The notes: a model not told the origin generated them from the letters alone. Shown: positions 19,193-27,880, counted from the stretch's first letter. The stretch: 34,021 bases of DNA from Klebsiella pneumoniae (GCA_945876945.1 CAMCQE010000030.1:1-34021), one strand, 5' to 3'. Numbers and translations: made by a program.

Positions 19193-20290
19193 ATGCGCCA
19201 GGCGCTTATCCTTGGCTTGCTGGTGACGCCGGCGTTCGCGGCAGCGGAGGTCGATCTTTCCCGTTTGCACCTGCCGCCGGGCTTCGAGATTGAACTCTAT
19301 GCCGCGAATGTGCCTGAGGCGCGGCAGATGGCACTGAGCCCGGCGGGCGTGCTGTATGTGGGCAGCCGGAATCGCGGCGAAGTGCGCGCGCTGGTCGACG
19401 AGGATCATGATGGTCGGGTGGACCGCATGGTCGTCATCGCCCGGGGCTTGCGCATGCCGACTGGCCTCGCATTTCGTGACGGCAGCCTGTTTGTCGCGGC
19501 AGTCGATCGCATCCTGCGATACGACCAAATCGACACCCTGATCGATACCCCGCCGGCGCCGGCGGTGCTCACCGATGACCTGCCGCAAGACGCGGCGCAT
19601 GGCTGGAAAACGCTGCGCTTCGGACCCGATGGCTGGCTTTATTTTGCCATCGGCGCGCCGTGCAATATCTGCGCACCGCCCCCGCCGTACGCGTCTATCC
19701 AGCGAATTCGCGCGGATGGCAGCAGCCGCGAGACGTATGCCAGCGGGATTCGGAATTCCGTGGGCTTGGCCTTTGATCCCGCCAATGGCGAACTCTGGTT
19801 CACCGATAACGGCCGCGACTGGCTGGGTGACGATCTGCCGTCCTGCGAGTTGAATCATGCGACCGCTCAAGGCCAACACTTTGGCTATCCCTATGTGCAT
19901 GGTCTGGCAACTGCCGATCCGGAATTTGCCGCGCAGGCGCCCGAGCGGGTCTTTACACCGCCCGCGCTTGAACTTGGCGCACACGTCGCGCCGCTGGGAT
20001 TGATGTTCTACACGGGTGCACAGTTCCCGCCAGCGTTTCGGCGCAGCCTGCTGGTGGCCGAGCACGGCTCATGGAATCGCTCGCGCAAAAGCGGCTATCG
20101 CGTCATGCAAATTCGACTGGATGAGCGCGGCAAGGTGCTGGGTCAGAGCCCGTGGGTGACGGGCTGGCTGGAAGGTGAGCGGGCTTGGGGGCGCCCGGTC
20201 GACCTGCTGCAAATGCCCGACGGTGCCGTGCTGATCGCAGACGACACCGCGGGTGTTATTTATCGCGTGAGCTATACGCCCAAGCCCTAA
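19193..20290 (+). CDS. Exported PQQ-type sugar/sorbosone dehydrogenase-like protein
   Basis: This resembles the soluble aldose/L-sorbosone dehydrogenase family, six-bladed beta-propellers that use PQQ to oxidise sugars in the periplasm. Seen features are a signal peptide (MRQALILGLLVTPAFA), the LPPGFEIELYAANVPEARQMA opening blade, GWLYFAIGAPCNIC, and the family-typical YASGIRNSVGLAFDP and LWFTDNGRDWLGDD segments. From the ATG at 19193 (behind GAGGTTAGGC) the protein has 365 aa. The frame is open from 19097, but that part overlaps the kinase. PQQ binding cannot be proven by eye and some relatives have no known activity. The stop shares four bases with that of the convergent Tim44-domain gene. 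Confidence 0.85.
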   Translation: MRQALILGLLVTPAFAAAEVDLSRLHLPPGFEIELYAANVPEARQMALSPAGVLYVGSRNRGEVRALVDEDHDGRVDRMVVIARGLRMPTGLAFRDGSLFVAAVDRILRYDQIDTLIDTPPAPAVLTDDLPQDAAHGWKTLRFGPDGWLYFAIGAPCNICAPPPPYASIQRIRADGSSRETYASGIRNSVGLAFDPANGELWFTDNGRDWLGDDLPSCELNHATAQGQHFGYPYVHGLATADPEFAAQAPERVFTPPALELGAHVAPLGLMFYTGAQFPPAFRRSLLVAEHGSWNRSRKSGYRVMQIRLDERGKVLGQSPWVTGWLEGERAWGRPVDLLQMPDGAVLIADDTAGVIYRVSYTPKP

Positions 20291-21210
20291 AGGGATTCGA
20301 TCCCGACCATCATCCAGGGCGCGCCCGCGCTCGCGGTATCCCGCGTCAGGTGCCAAAGGTCGACAAAAGCCTCTTCGGTGCCTTCAACGGTGTCGCGGCA
20401 GCTGCCCGTGAATTTCACGCTGAGTTCTGCCGTGCCGCCCCGAACATCCGCGCGCACGATTTCCGCGTCGACAAACAGCACTTCTGTATGCTGCTCGCCG
20501 CCCAGCGATTCCCGCTCGGAACGGAGTTCGTTCACCAATTCGGGTACCACGTACTCGCGGATTTTGTCGAAGTCACCGGTATTCCAGGCCGTTTGCAGCG
20601 TCCGATAGTGCTCGCGGGCGCCGAGCAAGAAACTATTGAGATCAAAGCCCGGCGGGAAATTGAACGGAACCTGATCGGCGCCAAAACCGGCGCTGGCACC
20701 CATCGCTATGGCGGCGGGTCTCGCCGTTGTGCCATGCCCGATGTGGGGGACATCAAAGACGCGTCGCGATGGGGCGGTGTCGAATGGCACGCCCCCGAGT
20801 CCACCGGCTGCCGCGGTGGCGGGGTTTGCGGCGGCGGCGGTGGTGGCCGGGCCACGTCGGCTACTCATCAATTTGTAGAGGAGGAACGCGATCCCGCCGA
20901 GGATCAGCATGTCCATCATCTGGATGCCCTCAAAAGCACCGCCGGCAAACAGTGCGCCGAGCAGGCCACCAGCGAGCAGGCCGCCCATCATTCCCCCCAG
21001 CATCCCACCAAACGGGGGGCGCGCAGGATTGGTCGCATTGGCGGTGGGCGCAGGGCGGGCGCTGGTCGGCGGCGCATAGGCGGGCGCTGTTTTGTGGGAC
21101 TGGCCAAAGGATTTCCCGCTACCGAGGCGCTTGGCTTCGGCGTCGAACGCGAGTCCCGCGAGTCCAAGCATGAGGCTTAAGGTGAGTAGCAGGCTTAAAG
21201 GCTTTAGCAT
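20287..21210 (-). CDS. Tim44-like domain membrane protein
   Basis: This 307-aa protein has an N-terminal hydrophobic signal or anchor (1-26), the family-typical AKRLGSGKSFGQ motif (26-37), a Pro/Ala/Thr-rich linker, a Gly/Met/Leu-rich hydrophobic hairpin (67-91), a clear membrane helix (about 97-115), and a C-terminal Tim44-like domain (about 185-307) that should form an alpha/beta fold. Bacterial relatives are annotated as predicted lipid-binding or transport proteins, but their role is not established. The start at 21210 is set by AAGGAG nine bases upstream; the frame runs open to 21396 without a better start. It is divergent from the unknown gene at 21303 and convergent with the sugar dehydrogenase-like gene. 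Confidence 0.85.
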   Translation of the reverse strand: MLKPLSLLLTLSLMLGLAGLAFDAEAKRLGSGKSFGQSHKTAPAYAPPTSARPAPTANATNPARPPFGGMLGGMMGGLLAGGLLGALFAGGAFEGIQMMDMLILGGIAFLLYKLMSSRRGPATTAAAANPATAAAGGLGGVPFDTAPSRRVFDVPHIGHGTTARPAAIAMGASAGFGADQVPFNFPPGFDLNSFLLGAREHYRTLQTAWNTGDFDKIREYVVPELVNELRSERESLGGEQHTEVLFVDAEIVRADVRGGTAELSVKFTGSCRDTVEGTEEAFVDLWHLTRDTASAGAPWMMVGIESL

Positions 21211-21302
21211 CTGTGAAGGCTCCTTGGATGGTGGTCTGAGACTGCGGCAAGCCGGCAGACTAGCACTTGCCGCGTCCTGAATTTTTAAATCACGGTTACG
21301 CC

Positions 21303-21929
21303 ATGAATATTTTTGATCAGCTGGCGGTGCTTTCGACCGCCATATCCTCACAAGTTCAATCCGGAGTCTCAACGCTCGATTGCGAGGCTTGGGCAAAAAA
21401 AGATCGCTGGCTGGCGGCGAGCGAAGGTTTACCGTTGGTGCTGGGCGCTCGGCCTGCGGAGTGGGCGGGACTCATGGCGGCGACTGAGTGCGCAGCCGCT
21501 GCCCGCGAGATCTGGACGGCGCTGGCGGCACAACTCGGTGTCGGGGTGGAAGAGGATCCGCCTATTCCACCGATCAAGCTGCGCGCCGCGGCCGAAAGTC
21601 TGGGCCTTATGCTGCCGCCGCCGTTGGCCGCCGTGCTCGATTTTCTGGCGCGGGTCTTGCCAACCGGCCGCGAGACGAACGAGGAAGACGCGCAGACCGT
21701 GGTGCTGGCTGCGCACGAGCGTGAAATTTTGCTGGGTGCGGCGCTGCTCCTGGTCACTCGCATGCCTGAACGTTGTGTCAATGAACTGGGCTATTACGAC
21801 AGCGCCCGCATCGCCACCCTGATCCGGGAGAAGTCGTTGCTGTGGTTTCCGTTGGCGCCGCCGTCACCCACTCAGGATGAGATTGCCCGACTGATTGCGA
21901 AATGGTTGCCACCACAAGGCAGCGATTAA
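21303..21929 (+). CDS. Hypothetical protein, family not recognised
   Basis: I do not recognise this 208-aa protein. It starts at the ATG at 21303 (MNIFDQLAVLSTAISSQ); an in-frame upstream start at 21267 would add 12 residues of unlikely sequence. It is predicted mostly helical, rich in Ala, Leu and Pro, with an acidic stretch around residues 107-112 (RETNEEDAQ). It has no signal peptide or obvious membrane helix and only three Cys without a metal motif. Codon use resembles its neighbours, and the overall length plus the downstream hairpin followed by T6 support a real gene. It is divergent from the Tim44-domain gene (92-bp gap, no clear promoter seen). Confidence 0.7.
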   Translation: MNIFDQLAVLSTAISSQVQSGVSTLDCEAWAKKDRWLAASEGLPLVLGARPAEWAGLMAATECAAAAREIWTALAAQLGVGVEEDPPIPPIKLRAAAESLGLMLPPPLAAVLDFLARVLPTGRETNEEDAQTVVLAAHEREILLGAALLLVTRMPERCVNELGYYDSARIATLIREKSLLWFPLAPPSPTQDEIARLIAKWLPPQGSD

Positions 21930-21931
21930 TC

Positions 21932-21967
21932 GGTGGTCGACATGCAGGCCGACCGCCAAAATTTTTT
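21932..21967 (+). terminator. Possible rho-independent terminator after the 208-aa gene
   Basis: An 8-bp stem (GGTGGTCG with CGACCGCC, one G-T wobble, 10-nt loop) starts two bases after the stop and is followed by AAAATTTTTT. The T tract is displaced by four A from the stem, which is less than ideal, hence moderate confidence. Confidence 0.45.
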
Positions 21968-21981
21968 CCGGCATTCACCAT

Positions 21982-22021
21982 TTTGAGGTTGCGCGACGCA
22001 ACATTCGCGTGCAACCTCAAA
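21982..22021. repeat. 11-bp perfect inverted repeat (strong hairpin) upstream of zinc-ribbon gene
   Basis: TTTGAGGTTGC at 21982-21992 is the exact reverse complement of GCAACCTCAAA at 22011-22021. An inner CGCGA/TCGCG pairing can extend the stem to about 14 bp with a small bulge and an 8-nt loop. No T tract follows on either strand, so it is not an ordinary terminator. It ends 34 nt before the zinc-ribbon ATG and could be a 5' UTR structure or a dimeric protein-binding site. Confidence 0.6.
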
Positions 22022-22055
22022 CCTTACACACTTGCACATTCAGGAGGCGCGCCCC

Positions 22056-22241
22056 ATGACCGACGTGATTCACCTGCATGAAAAACGAGATGCCAAGCGC
22101 AGTCGGGAGCAGAGTCCCAAGCTGGGAATCTACTACTGCGAATGTGGCTCCGCCATGTTCCGGCTCTACGACGACGGGGCTGTCGAATGCCTGAACTGTG
22201 GGGGCCTCGCCAACGGGCTTAAGGTCAGCGAGCGCGAGTAG
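22056..22241 (+). CDS. Small zinc-ribbon protein
   Basis: A 61-aa protein with an exact AGGAGG Shine-Dalgarno at 22042-22047, eight bases before the ATG, which decides the start over the upstream TTG at 22032. The N-terminal third is charged and basic (HEKRDAKRSREQ). The rest is a compact zinc-ribbon: YYCECGS (C28, C30) and ECLNCGG (C45, C48), that is CxC-x14-CxxC. Four Cys in this spacing strongly suggest one structural zinc. Small proteins of this kind occur in bacteria and in phages; the function is not known to me. The strong ribosome binding site and flanking hairpins suggest it is well expressed as its own unit. Confidence 0.8.
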   Translation: MTDVIHLHEKRDAKRSREQSPKLGIYYCECGSAMFRLYDDGAVECLNCGGLANGLKVSERE

Positions 22242-22258
22242 CCGGTCTAGCGACCAGA

Positions 22259-22281
22259 CCTCCATCGCCCTGCGGTGGAGG
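22259..22281. terminator. Possible terminator hairpin after the zinc-ribbon gene
   Basis: CCTCCATCG and CGGTGGAGG form a 9-bp stem with one T-G wobble and a 5-nt loop, followed by TTCTCATCA on the plus strand. It lies between the stop of the zinc-ribbon gene and the stop of the convergent amidohydrolase gene. The T tract is poor, so it may act with other factors. Confidence 0.4.
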
Positions 22282-22294
22282 TTCTCATCAGCCT

Positions 22295-23485
22295 TCAGCG
22301 ATAACGGTCCGGGATCTCGAACTTGAAGATTCTCGCCGCATTCTCTCCTAGCACTTTGCCACGCTCTTCGTCTGATAAGCGCCCCATCGTGCGCTCAATC
22401 GCGGCCGCGGAATGCGGCCAACTGCCCTCGTGGTGCGGGAAGTCGTTGGCCCACAAAAAATTCTCGCTCAAGTCGTAATCGCGCATCAGCGCCAAGCCCG
22501 GCGCATCTTCGCCAAAGCTCGCAAACCCGTTGCTGCGGAAATAATCGCTGGGCAGGTTTTTGAGCTTGGGTCGCACCCACATGTGGTGCTTGTGATAGGC
22601 CTCGTCCATCGCGGTCAACATCCAGGGCACCCAGCCAATGCCAGCTTCAATGCTGCCAAAACGCAGGCCGGGGAAGCGCTCAATCGCGCCCGAGGAGCAC
22701 AGGTTCACCAGCGGCTCCATGGTCGGTGCCAGCGAATGCACGGCGTAGTTGATCACCGCGCCCCCGTTGCCCCTGGCGGTGCGCGGATCGCGCCCGGTGG
22801 AGACGTGAAAGGTAATCGGCAGGTCGCAGTCCACAATCGCCGCCCATAGCGGGTCGAACAGCGGCAGGTTGTAGTTGATGTGCTCGTGGTCAGGCGCGCC
22901 CCATACCGGCTTGCACGGCAGGCACAGCCCTCTAAACCCAAGCTTCGCCGCGCGCTGCACTTCTGCCACTGCGCCATCAATGTCGCCGCTGGCGATGCAG
23001 GCCATGGGCGAGAGGCGCTCGTTATAGGCGGCAAAGGTTTCCCAGGCCCAGTCGTTGTAGGCGCGACACATGGCCTGACTGAATGCCACGTCCGGCGTGG
23101 CCCACACGGTGAGCCCCTTGTTGGGAAAGAGGATCTCGCAGTCCACGCCGTCACGTGCCAGCGCGGCAAGTCGCTCCTCCGGTGTTTTGCCGGACTCGCT
23201 GCGTTCCAGATCTTCGCCTTCCAGCGTAAAGCTGCCCACGCGAATCGGCCGAAAGCCTTCGGTTTTCTGCAGTTTCGAGCCATCGCCGCCTAGCACAATG
23301 CCGGGCAGGCGCTCCTGAAATTTGGCGTCCATACGGGCGGAGAGAAAATCGTTCGGCTCCTGCACGTGGCAGTCGGCGGAAACGATGAAATATTTGCGGG
23401 CGGCGTCGGGACGCGGCGAGCGCGGCCAGTCAGTGCTGCCGGGGGTCTGCTGGCGCCAGAGGTTGTTGGGATCGGGCTGGTTCAT
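22295..23485 (-). CDS. Amidohydrolase family protein (Amidohydro_2, ACMSD-like)
   Basis: A 396-aa TIM-barrel metal-dependent hydrolase or decarboxylase of the amidohydrolase-related family. The N-terminal metal motif is visible as SADCHVQEP (D38, H40), and the strand-end motifs FHVSTGRD, LRFGSIEAGIGWVPW and WANDFPHHEGSWPHS follow in the order typical of the family. Related proteins act on cyclic or aromatic-derived acids, for example as decarboxylases or ring hydrolases; the substrate here is unknown. The start is ATG at 23485 with GGAG upstream. It is the most distal gene of the minus-strand catabolic cluster, 196 bp after the thiolase, with a hairpin-bearing repeat in the gap, so it may have its own promoter. 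Confidence 0.85.
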   Translation of the reverse strand: MNQPDPNNLWRQQTPGSTDWPRSPRPDAARKYFIVSADCHVQEPNDFLSARMDAKFQERLPGIVLGGDGSKLQKTEGFRPIRVGSFTLEGEDLERSESGKTPEERLAALARDGVDCEILFPNKGLTVWATPDVAFSQAMCRAYNDWAWETFAAYNERLSPMACIASGDIDGAVAEVQRAAKLGFRGLCLPCKPVWGAPDHEHINYNLPLFDPLWAAIVDCDLPITFHVSTGRDPRTARGNGGAVINYAVHSLAPTMEPLVNLCSSGAIERFPGLRFGSIEAGIGWVPWMLTAMDEAYHKHHMWVRPKLKNLPSDYFRSNGFASFGEDAPGLALMRDYDLSENFLWANDFPHHEGSWPHSAAAIERTMGRLSDEERGKVLGENAARIFKFEIPDRYR

Positions 23486-23557
23486 CGCGGCTGCTCCAGG
23501 GTTGAAAGAAGGCCACCGTTGCGGAAGCGCGCGCTGCGGTGGCGGCAGCGCTGCACC

Positions 23558-23599
23558 AGCCCGTTCATCCTTCGACTTCGCGCTCAGGACACACGGGCT
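23558..23599. repeat. REP-like imperfect palindrome
   Basis: AGCCCGT at 23558-23564 pairs with ACGGGCT at 23593-23599, and an inner TCCT/AGGA pairing lies within. The core, CCTTCGACTTCGCGCTCAGGAC, resembles the dispersed intergenic palindromes of many proteobacteria built around a TTCGAC...CTCAGGAC core. A further inverted GTCGAAGG occurs at 23639-23646. I see no second full copy in this window. Read on the plus strand the stem is followed by TGGGCTTTT, so a terminator role is also possible. Confidence 0.4.
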
Positions 23600-23681
23600 T
23601 GGGCTTTTCTGCTGAATCTGCCGTTCGCGCCTCCGCTAGTCGAAGGGCGCGAGGGGGCACTTAACGTGCGGCAGCAGGCAG

Positions 23682-24917
23682 TTAAATCCGCTCGATGATG
23701 ATCGCCGGCGCCATGCCGCCCGCCGCACACATCGTCACCAGACCAAACTGCTTGTCCTGACGTTCCAGTTCATCCAGCACCGTGCCGATCAGCATCGCGC
23801 CGGTCGCCCCGATGGGATGGCCCAGCGCGATGGCGCCGCCGTTCACGTTCACCTTGTCGCGGTCCAGATTCAGATCGCGCTGGTATTTCTCGGCGACTAC
23901 CGCGAAGGCTTCGTTGATCTCGAAGAGATCGATGTCCTGCAAGCTCAGGCCGGCCTTCTTCAGCACTTTGTGGGTGGCCGGCACCGGCGCGTTCAGCATG
24001 AGCGTCGGCGAGTCGCCCATATTGGCCATCGCCACCACGCGGGCGCGGGGCTTCATGCCGTGGGCGCGGGCGAACTCGGGTGAGGCCAGCAGCAGCGCTG
24101 CCGCGCCGTCCGCCACGCCCGAGGAATTGCCGGCGTGATGGCGGTGGTCGATTTGGAGCTCCGGATAGACCTGCGCCACCAGTTGGCGATAGGTCGTGCC
24201 CGCGTCGTCCAGCGGATGATCCGCCATCGCCACGAATGCAGCTTTCAGGCCGGCCAGATCGGCCAGCGTGGTCTGCGGGCGCGGCAGTTCGTCGCGGTCC
24301 AGCGCCAGCGTGCCATCGGCGTGGAATACCGGCACCAGGCTGCGCGCAAAGCGGCCTTCGGCAATCGCGCGCCCCGCGCGCTGCTGGCTCACCACGCCGA
24401 GCGCATCCAGCGCTTCGCGCGAGATGTTTTCCATGGTGGCAATCGCGTCGGCGCAGATCCCCTGATGCGGCTGCGGGTGCATCGCCCGCAGATGCAGGTT
24501 GTCGCTGTCCATGAAGGGCGAGGACTTCACGCCGGGATTGCCGTAGGTGGACATCATCTCCGTGCCGCCGGCGATCACGAGATCTTCCGTGCCCGACATC
24601 ACCGTGGCGGCCGCCAGATTGACGGCCGTGATCCCGGAGCCGCAGTAGCGATCGAGCGTGACGCCGCTGGAGCGAATGTCGTAGCCGGCGTCGAGCGACG
24701 CCATGCGGGCGAGATCCCCGCCCTGTTGGCCGCGCTGGGTGCTGGTGCCCCAGATGATGTCGTCCACCAGCGAGGTGTCGAGTGCGTTGCGTTCGGCCAA
24801 TGCCTTCAGCACCGTTGCACCGAGGTGCTGCGGGTGGAAGTTGGCGAGCGCGCCTTTACCGAGTTTGCCCACGCCGCGCGGTGTGCGGCAGGCATCGATG
24901 ATCCAGACTTGAGACAT
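23682..24917 (-). CDS. Acetyl-CoA acyltransferase (thiolase)
   Basis: A 411-aa thiolase II-fold enzyme that either cleaves 3-ketoacyl-CoA or condenses acetyl-CoA units. All catalytic elements are visible: nucleophile C92 in RYCGSGITAVN, the NEAF motif (NEAFAVVAEKY), H367 in GHPIGATGAML, and the second Cys C397 in MCAAGGM. The sequence cannot tell degradative from biosynthetic direction. The ATG at 24917 has AAGGAA upstream. It follows the short-chain dehydrogenase gene after 26 nt on the same strand. Together they could carry out the last two steps of a beta-oxidation-like route (3-hydroxyacyl-CoA to 3-ketoacyl-CoA, then thiolysis). Confidence 0.93.
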   Translation of the reverse strand: MSQVWIIDACRTPRGVGKLGKGALANFHPQHLGATVLKALAERNALDTSLVDDIIWGTSTQRGQQGGDLARMASLDAGYDIRSSGVTLDRYCGSGITAVNLAAATVMSGTEDLVIAGGTEMMSTYGNPGVKSSPFMDSDNLHLRAMHPQPHQGICADAIATMENISREALDALGVVSQQRAGRAIAEGRFARSLVPVFHADGTLALDRDELPRPQTTLADLAGLKAAFVAMADHPLDDAGTTYRQLVAQVYPELQIDHRHHAGNSSGVADGAAALLLASPEFARAHGMKPRARVVAMANMGDSPTLMLNAPVPATHKVLKKAGLSLQDIDLFEINEAFAVVAEKYQRDLNLDRDKVNVNGGAIALGHPIGATGAMLIGTVLDELERQDKQFGLVTMCAAGGMAPAIIIERI

Positions 24918-24943
24918 GGTGAGTTCCTTGTTGGTAGCGCGCT

Positions 24944-25729
<786 letters not shown>

Positions 25730-25793
25730 GCAGACCCCCCTTTGTGATGGGTTGTTATTGGACGCTGATTGTCGCCAAGCCAACCCTTAAGGG

Positions 25794-26468
25794 CTAGCGC
25801 ATGCTGCCCGGAATGACGATGCGGCGCTCGAGCAGGCGCGCGGCCACCACCACCACCGAGACCAGCGCCAGATAGACCACTGCAGCAAACGCATAGGCTT
25901 TGAAAAACTGGAAGTTGGTGGACGCCAGTTCCTGCACCCGCGCGAAGAACTCGGTGTACTGGATGAGGAAGGCCAGCGTGCTGTCCTTCAGGTTAAGAAT
26001 GACCTGATTGGTCAGCGCCGGCACCGACAGCCGCAGCACCTGCGGCAGGATAATGAGACTGAAAATTTGCCGATGGCTGAATCCCTGCGCGGTGGCAGCT
26101 TCCAGCTCGCTGGCGTCCAGCCCGTTGTAAGCCGTGCGCAGATAGGCCGCGTTATAGGCCGCCACGTTAAACGTGAAGCCGAGGACCGCCACCGCAAAGG
26201 GCGACACGCGAATGCCCCACTGCGGCAGGCCGTAGTACATCAGGAATAGCAGCACGATGAGCGGCATACCAATGAGAAACGAGATATAGCCGTCGATGCA
26301 CCGCCGAACCCAGCGCCGTGGGCTGAGCCCGAGGTAAAACACGGCGATGCCACCTAGCAGACCGGTGATGCTGATGATGGCCGTGAGCAGCACGGTTTGG
26401 CCAAGACCTGCGACCAGCAGCGGCCATTGCTCGGTGAGGTCGCCCAGAAACGACTGCCAGTCGTTCAC
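25794..26468 (-). CDS. Polar amino acid-type ABC transporter permease (distal)
   Basis: A 224-aa inner-membrane permease of the HisM/GlnP type, with about five hydrophobic segments. The EAA-loop region that docks to the ATPase reads ELEAATAQGFSHRQIF, followed by the family motif PALTNQVILNLKDSTLAFLI. It overlaps the ATPase gene by 4 nt and presumably forms a heterodimer with the other permease. The order lipoprotein - permease - ATPase - permease is compact. It is followed on the same strand by the SDR gene. Confidence 0.93.
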   Translation of the reverse strand: MNDWQSFLGDLTEQWPLLVAGLGQTVLLTAIISITGLLGGIAVFYLGLSPRRWVRRCIDGYISFLIGMPLIVLLFLMYYGLPQWGIRVSPFAVAVLGFTFNVAAYNAAYLRTAYNGLDASELEAATAQGFSHRQIFSLIILPQVLRLSVPALTNQVILNLKDSTLAFLIQYTEFFARVQELASTNFQFFKAYAFAAVVYLALVSVVVVAARLLERRIVIPGSMR

Positions 26469-27211
26469 GCGCTAACTCCTTCCCGGCCAAAAAAGGCCCG
26501 CACCTGCGGATCGGCATGGTTGGCTGCGAGTCGGGCGATGCTGTCCTGCGCACGAATGACGCCTTGGTCGAGAAAGATCACCTCATCCGCAATGTTCTGG
26601 GCGAGCACGAGGTCGTGGGTCACGCACAGCATCGTCACCTGCTCCTGATGCAGGCGGTTGATGAGCCCCGCCACCTCGCGCGACATCACCGGATCGAGCG
26701 CCGAAGTAGGTTCATCAAACACCACCACCGCGGGGTCCATGGCCAGCGCGCGGGCGATCGCCACGCGCTGTTTTTGACCGCCGGAAATCTGCGCCGGGTA
26801 TTTATCGCGATGGCCGGTCATTTCGAGGCGGTTGAGTTCGTGCAGTGCTTTTTCCTCGGCCTCGGCCCGGCGCAGGCCGCGCAGTTTGCGCAGGCCAAGG
26901 GTCACGTTGTCGAGCACCGTTAAATGTCGGTAGAGCGCGAATTGCTGGAACACAAAGCCAATGCTCTGGCGCAGCGTGCGGACATCAACACCCGGCGCGG
27001 TGATGTCTTCGCCCCGGAACCGGATGACGCCGGTGGTCGGTTCTACCAGCCGATTGAGACAGCGCAGCAGGGTGGACTTGCCGCAGCCCGAAGGACCCAT
27101 CACCACTTTGATATCGCCAGCGAACAGTTCGAGATCGATGCCGTTCAGCACCGTGTGATCGCCAAAGCGTTTCACCAGCTGGTGAATCTCGATCAGCGGT
27201 GAGGCGCTCAT
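26465..27211 (-). CDS. Polar amino acid-type ABC transporter ATP-binding protein
   Basis: A 248-aa ABC ATPase of the GlnQ/HisP group. It shows Walker A GPSGCGKST (39-47), the Q-loop FVFQQF, signature SGGQKQR (143-149), Walker B VVVFDEPTSALDP (162-174) and the switch His in CVTHD. It powers import by the two flanking permeases and overlaps both genes by 4 nt, so the three should be translated together. Confidence 0.96.
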   Translation of the reverse strand: MSASPLIEIHQLVKRFGDHTVLNGIDLELFAGDIKVVMGPSGCGKSTLLRCLNRLVEPTTGVIRFRGEDITAPGVDVRTLRQSIGFVFQQFALYRHLTVLDNVTLGLRKLRGLRRAEAEEKALHELNRLEMTGHRDKYPAQISGGQKQRVAIARALAMDPAVVVFDEPTSALDPVMSREVAGLINRLHQEQVTMLCVTHDLVLAQNIADEVIFLDQGVIRAQDSIARLAANHADPQVRAFFGREGVSA

Positions 27212-27861
27212 GCCGGGCGCATTCCCGGAATCTCAAAACGCCGTTCCAGCCAGCGAATGACCAGCATCAGCAAGCGAAAAATGGCGAAATACACCACGCC
27301 TACGGCGAGATAAATCTCGATCCCGCGATGGGTGGTAGCCACCAGCGACATCGCTTCCTTGGTCACTTCCGGCAAGCCTACGGTGTAGGCGAAGGGCGAA
27401 TACTTCAGCACCGTGGTGAACTCATTCACCATGCCGGGCACGGCGAAGCGCAGCATCTGCGGCAATTCGATATGGCAGAAAATTTGCCCGCGCGTCATGC
27501 CGCTGGCCGTGGCGGCGAGGATTTCGCTCGCGTCGACGCTGCCCAGCGCGCCGCGAAAGACTTCGGCCAGGTACGCCCCGGCAATCAGGCCCAGGCTCAA
27601 CATCATGGCCAGCAAGGGTGCGACCTTGAGCCCCAGTCCGGGCAAACCGAAATACACCACGAACAGCAGCACCAGCACCGGGATCCCGCGAAAGATATAG
27701 GTGTAGACATCCAGCATTAGCGCGGTGCCAGCGCCACCCAGTTGCCGTGCGCCTGCGATCAAGAGCCCGCTGAATAGACCGGTGACGCTGCATGCCAGCG
27801 TCACCAGTAGCGTGTAGCCCACGCCGTGACTGAGCTGGCGCAGGATGTCGAGAAAGCTCAC
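27208..27861 (-). CDS. Polar amino acid-type ABC transporter permease (proximal)
   Basis: A 217-aa inner-membrane permease of the HisM/GlnP family. Visible features are the N-terminal helix region (GVGYTLLVTLACSVTGLFSGLL as a family opening), RGIPVLVLLFVVYFGLP, and the EAA loop SEILAATASGMTRGQIF. It lies 19 nt after the binding-protein stop and overlaps the ATPase start by 4 nt. Confidence 0.93.
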   Translation of the reverse strand: MSFLDILRQLSHGVGYTLLVTLACSVTGLFSGLLIAGARQLGGAGTALMLDVYTYIFRGIPVLVLLFVVYFGLPGLGLKVAPLLAMMLSLGLIAGAYLAEVFRGALGSVDASEILAATASGMTRGQIFCHIELPQMLRFAVPGMVNEFTTVLKYSPFAYTVGLPEVTKEAMSLVATTHRGIEIYLAVGVVYFAIFRLLMLVIRWLERRFEIPGMRPA

Positions 27862-27880
27862 GCGCTGCGGGATCGCGGGT

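Noticed and set aside
25784-25793. Perfect palindrome CCCTTAAGGG next to the permease stop
   Set aside because: Ten bases without a spacer cannot form a stable hairpin, and it is not placed where an operator for the next gene would be convincing; chance is likely.
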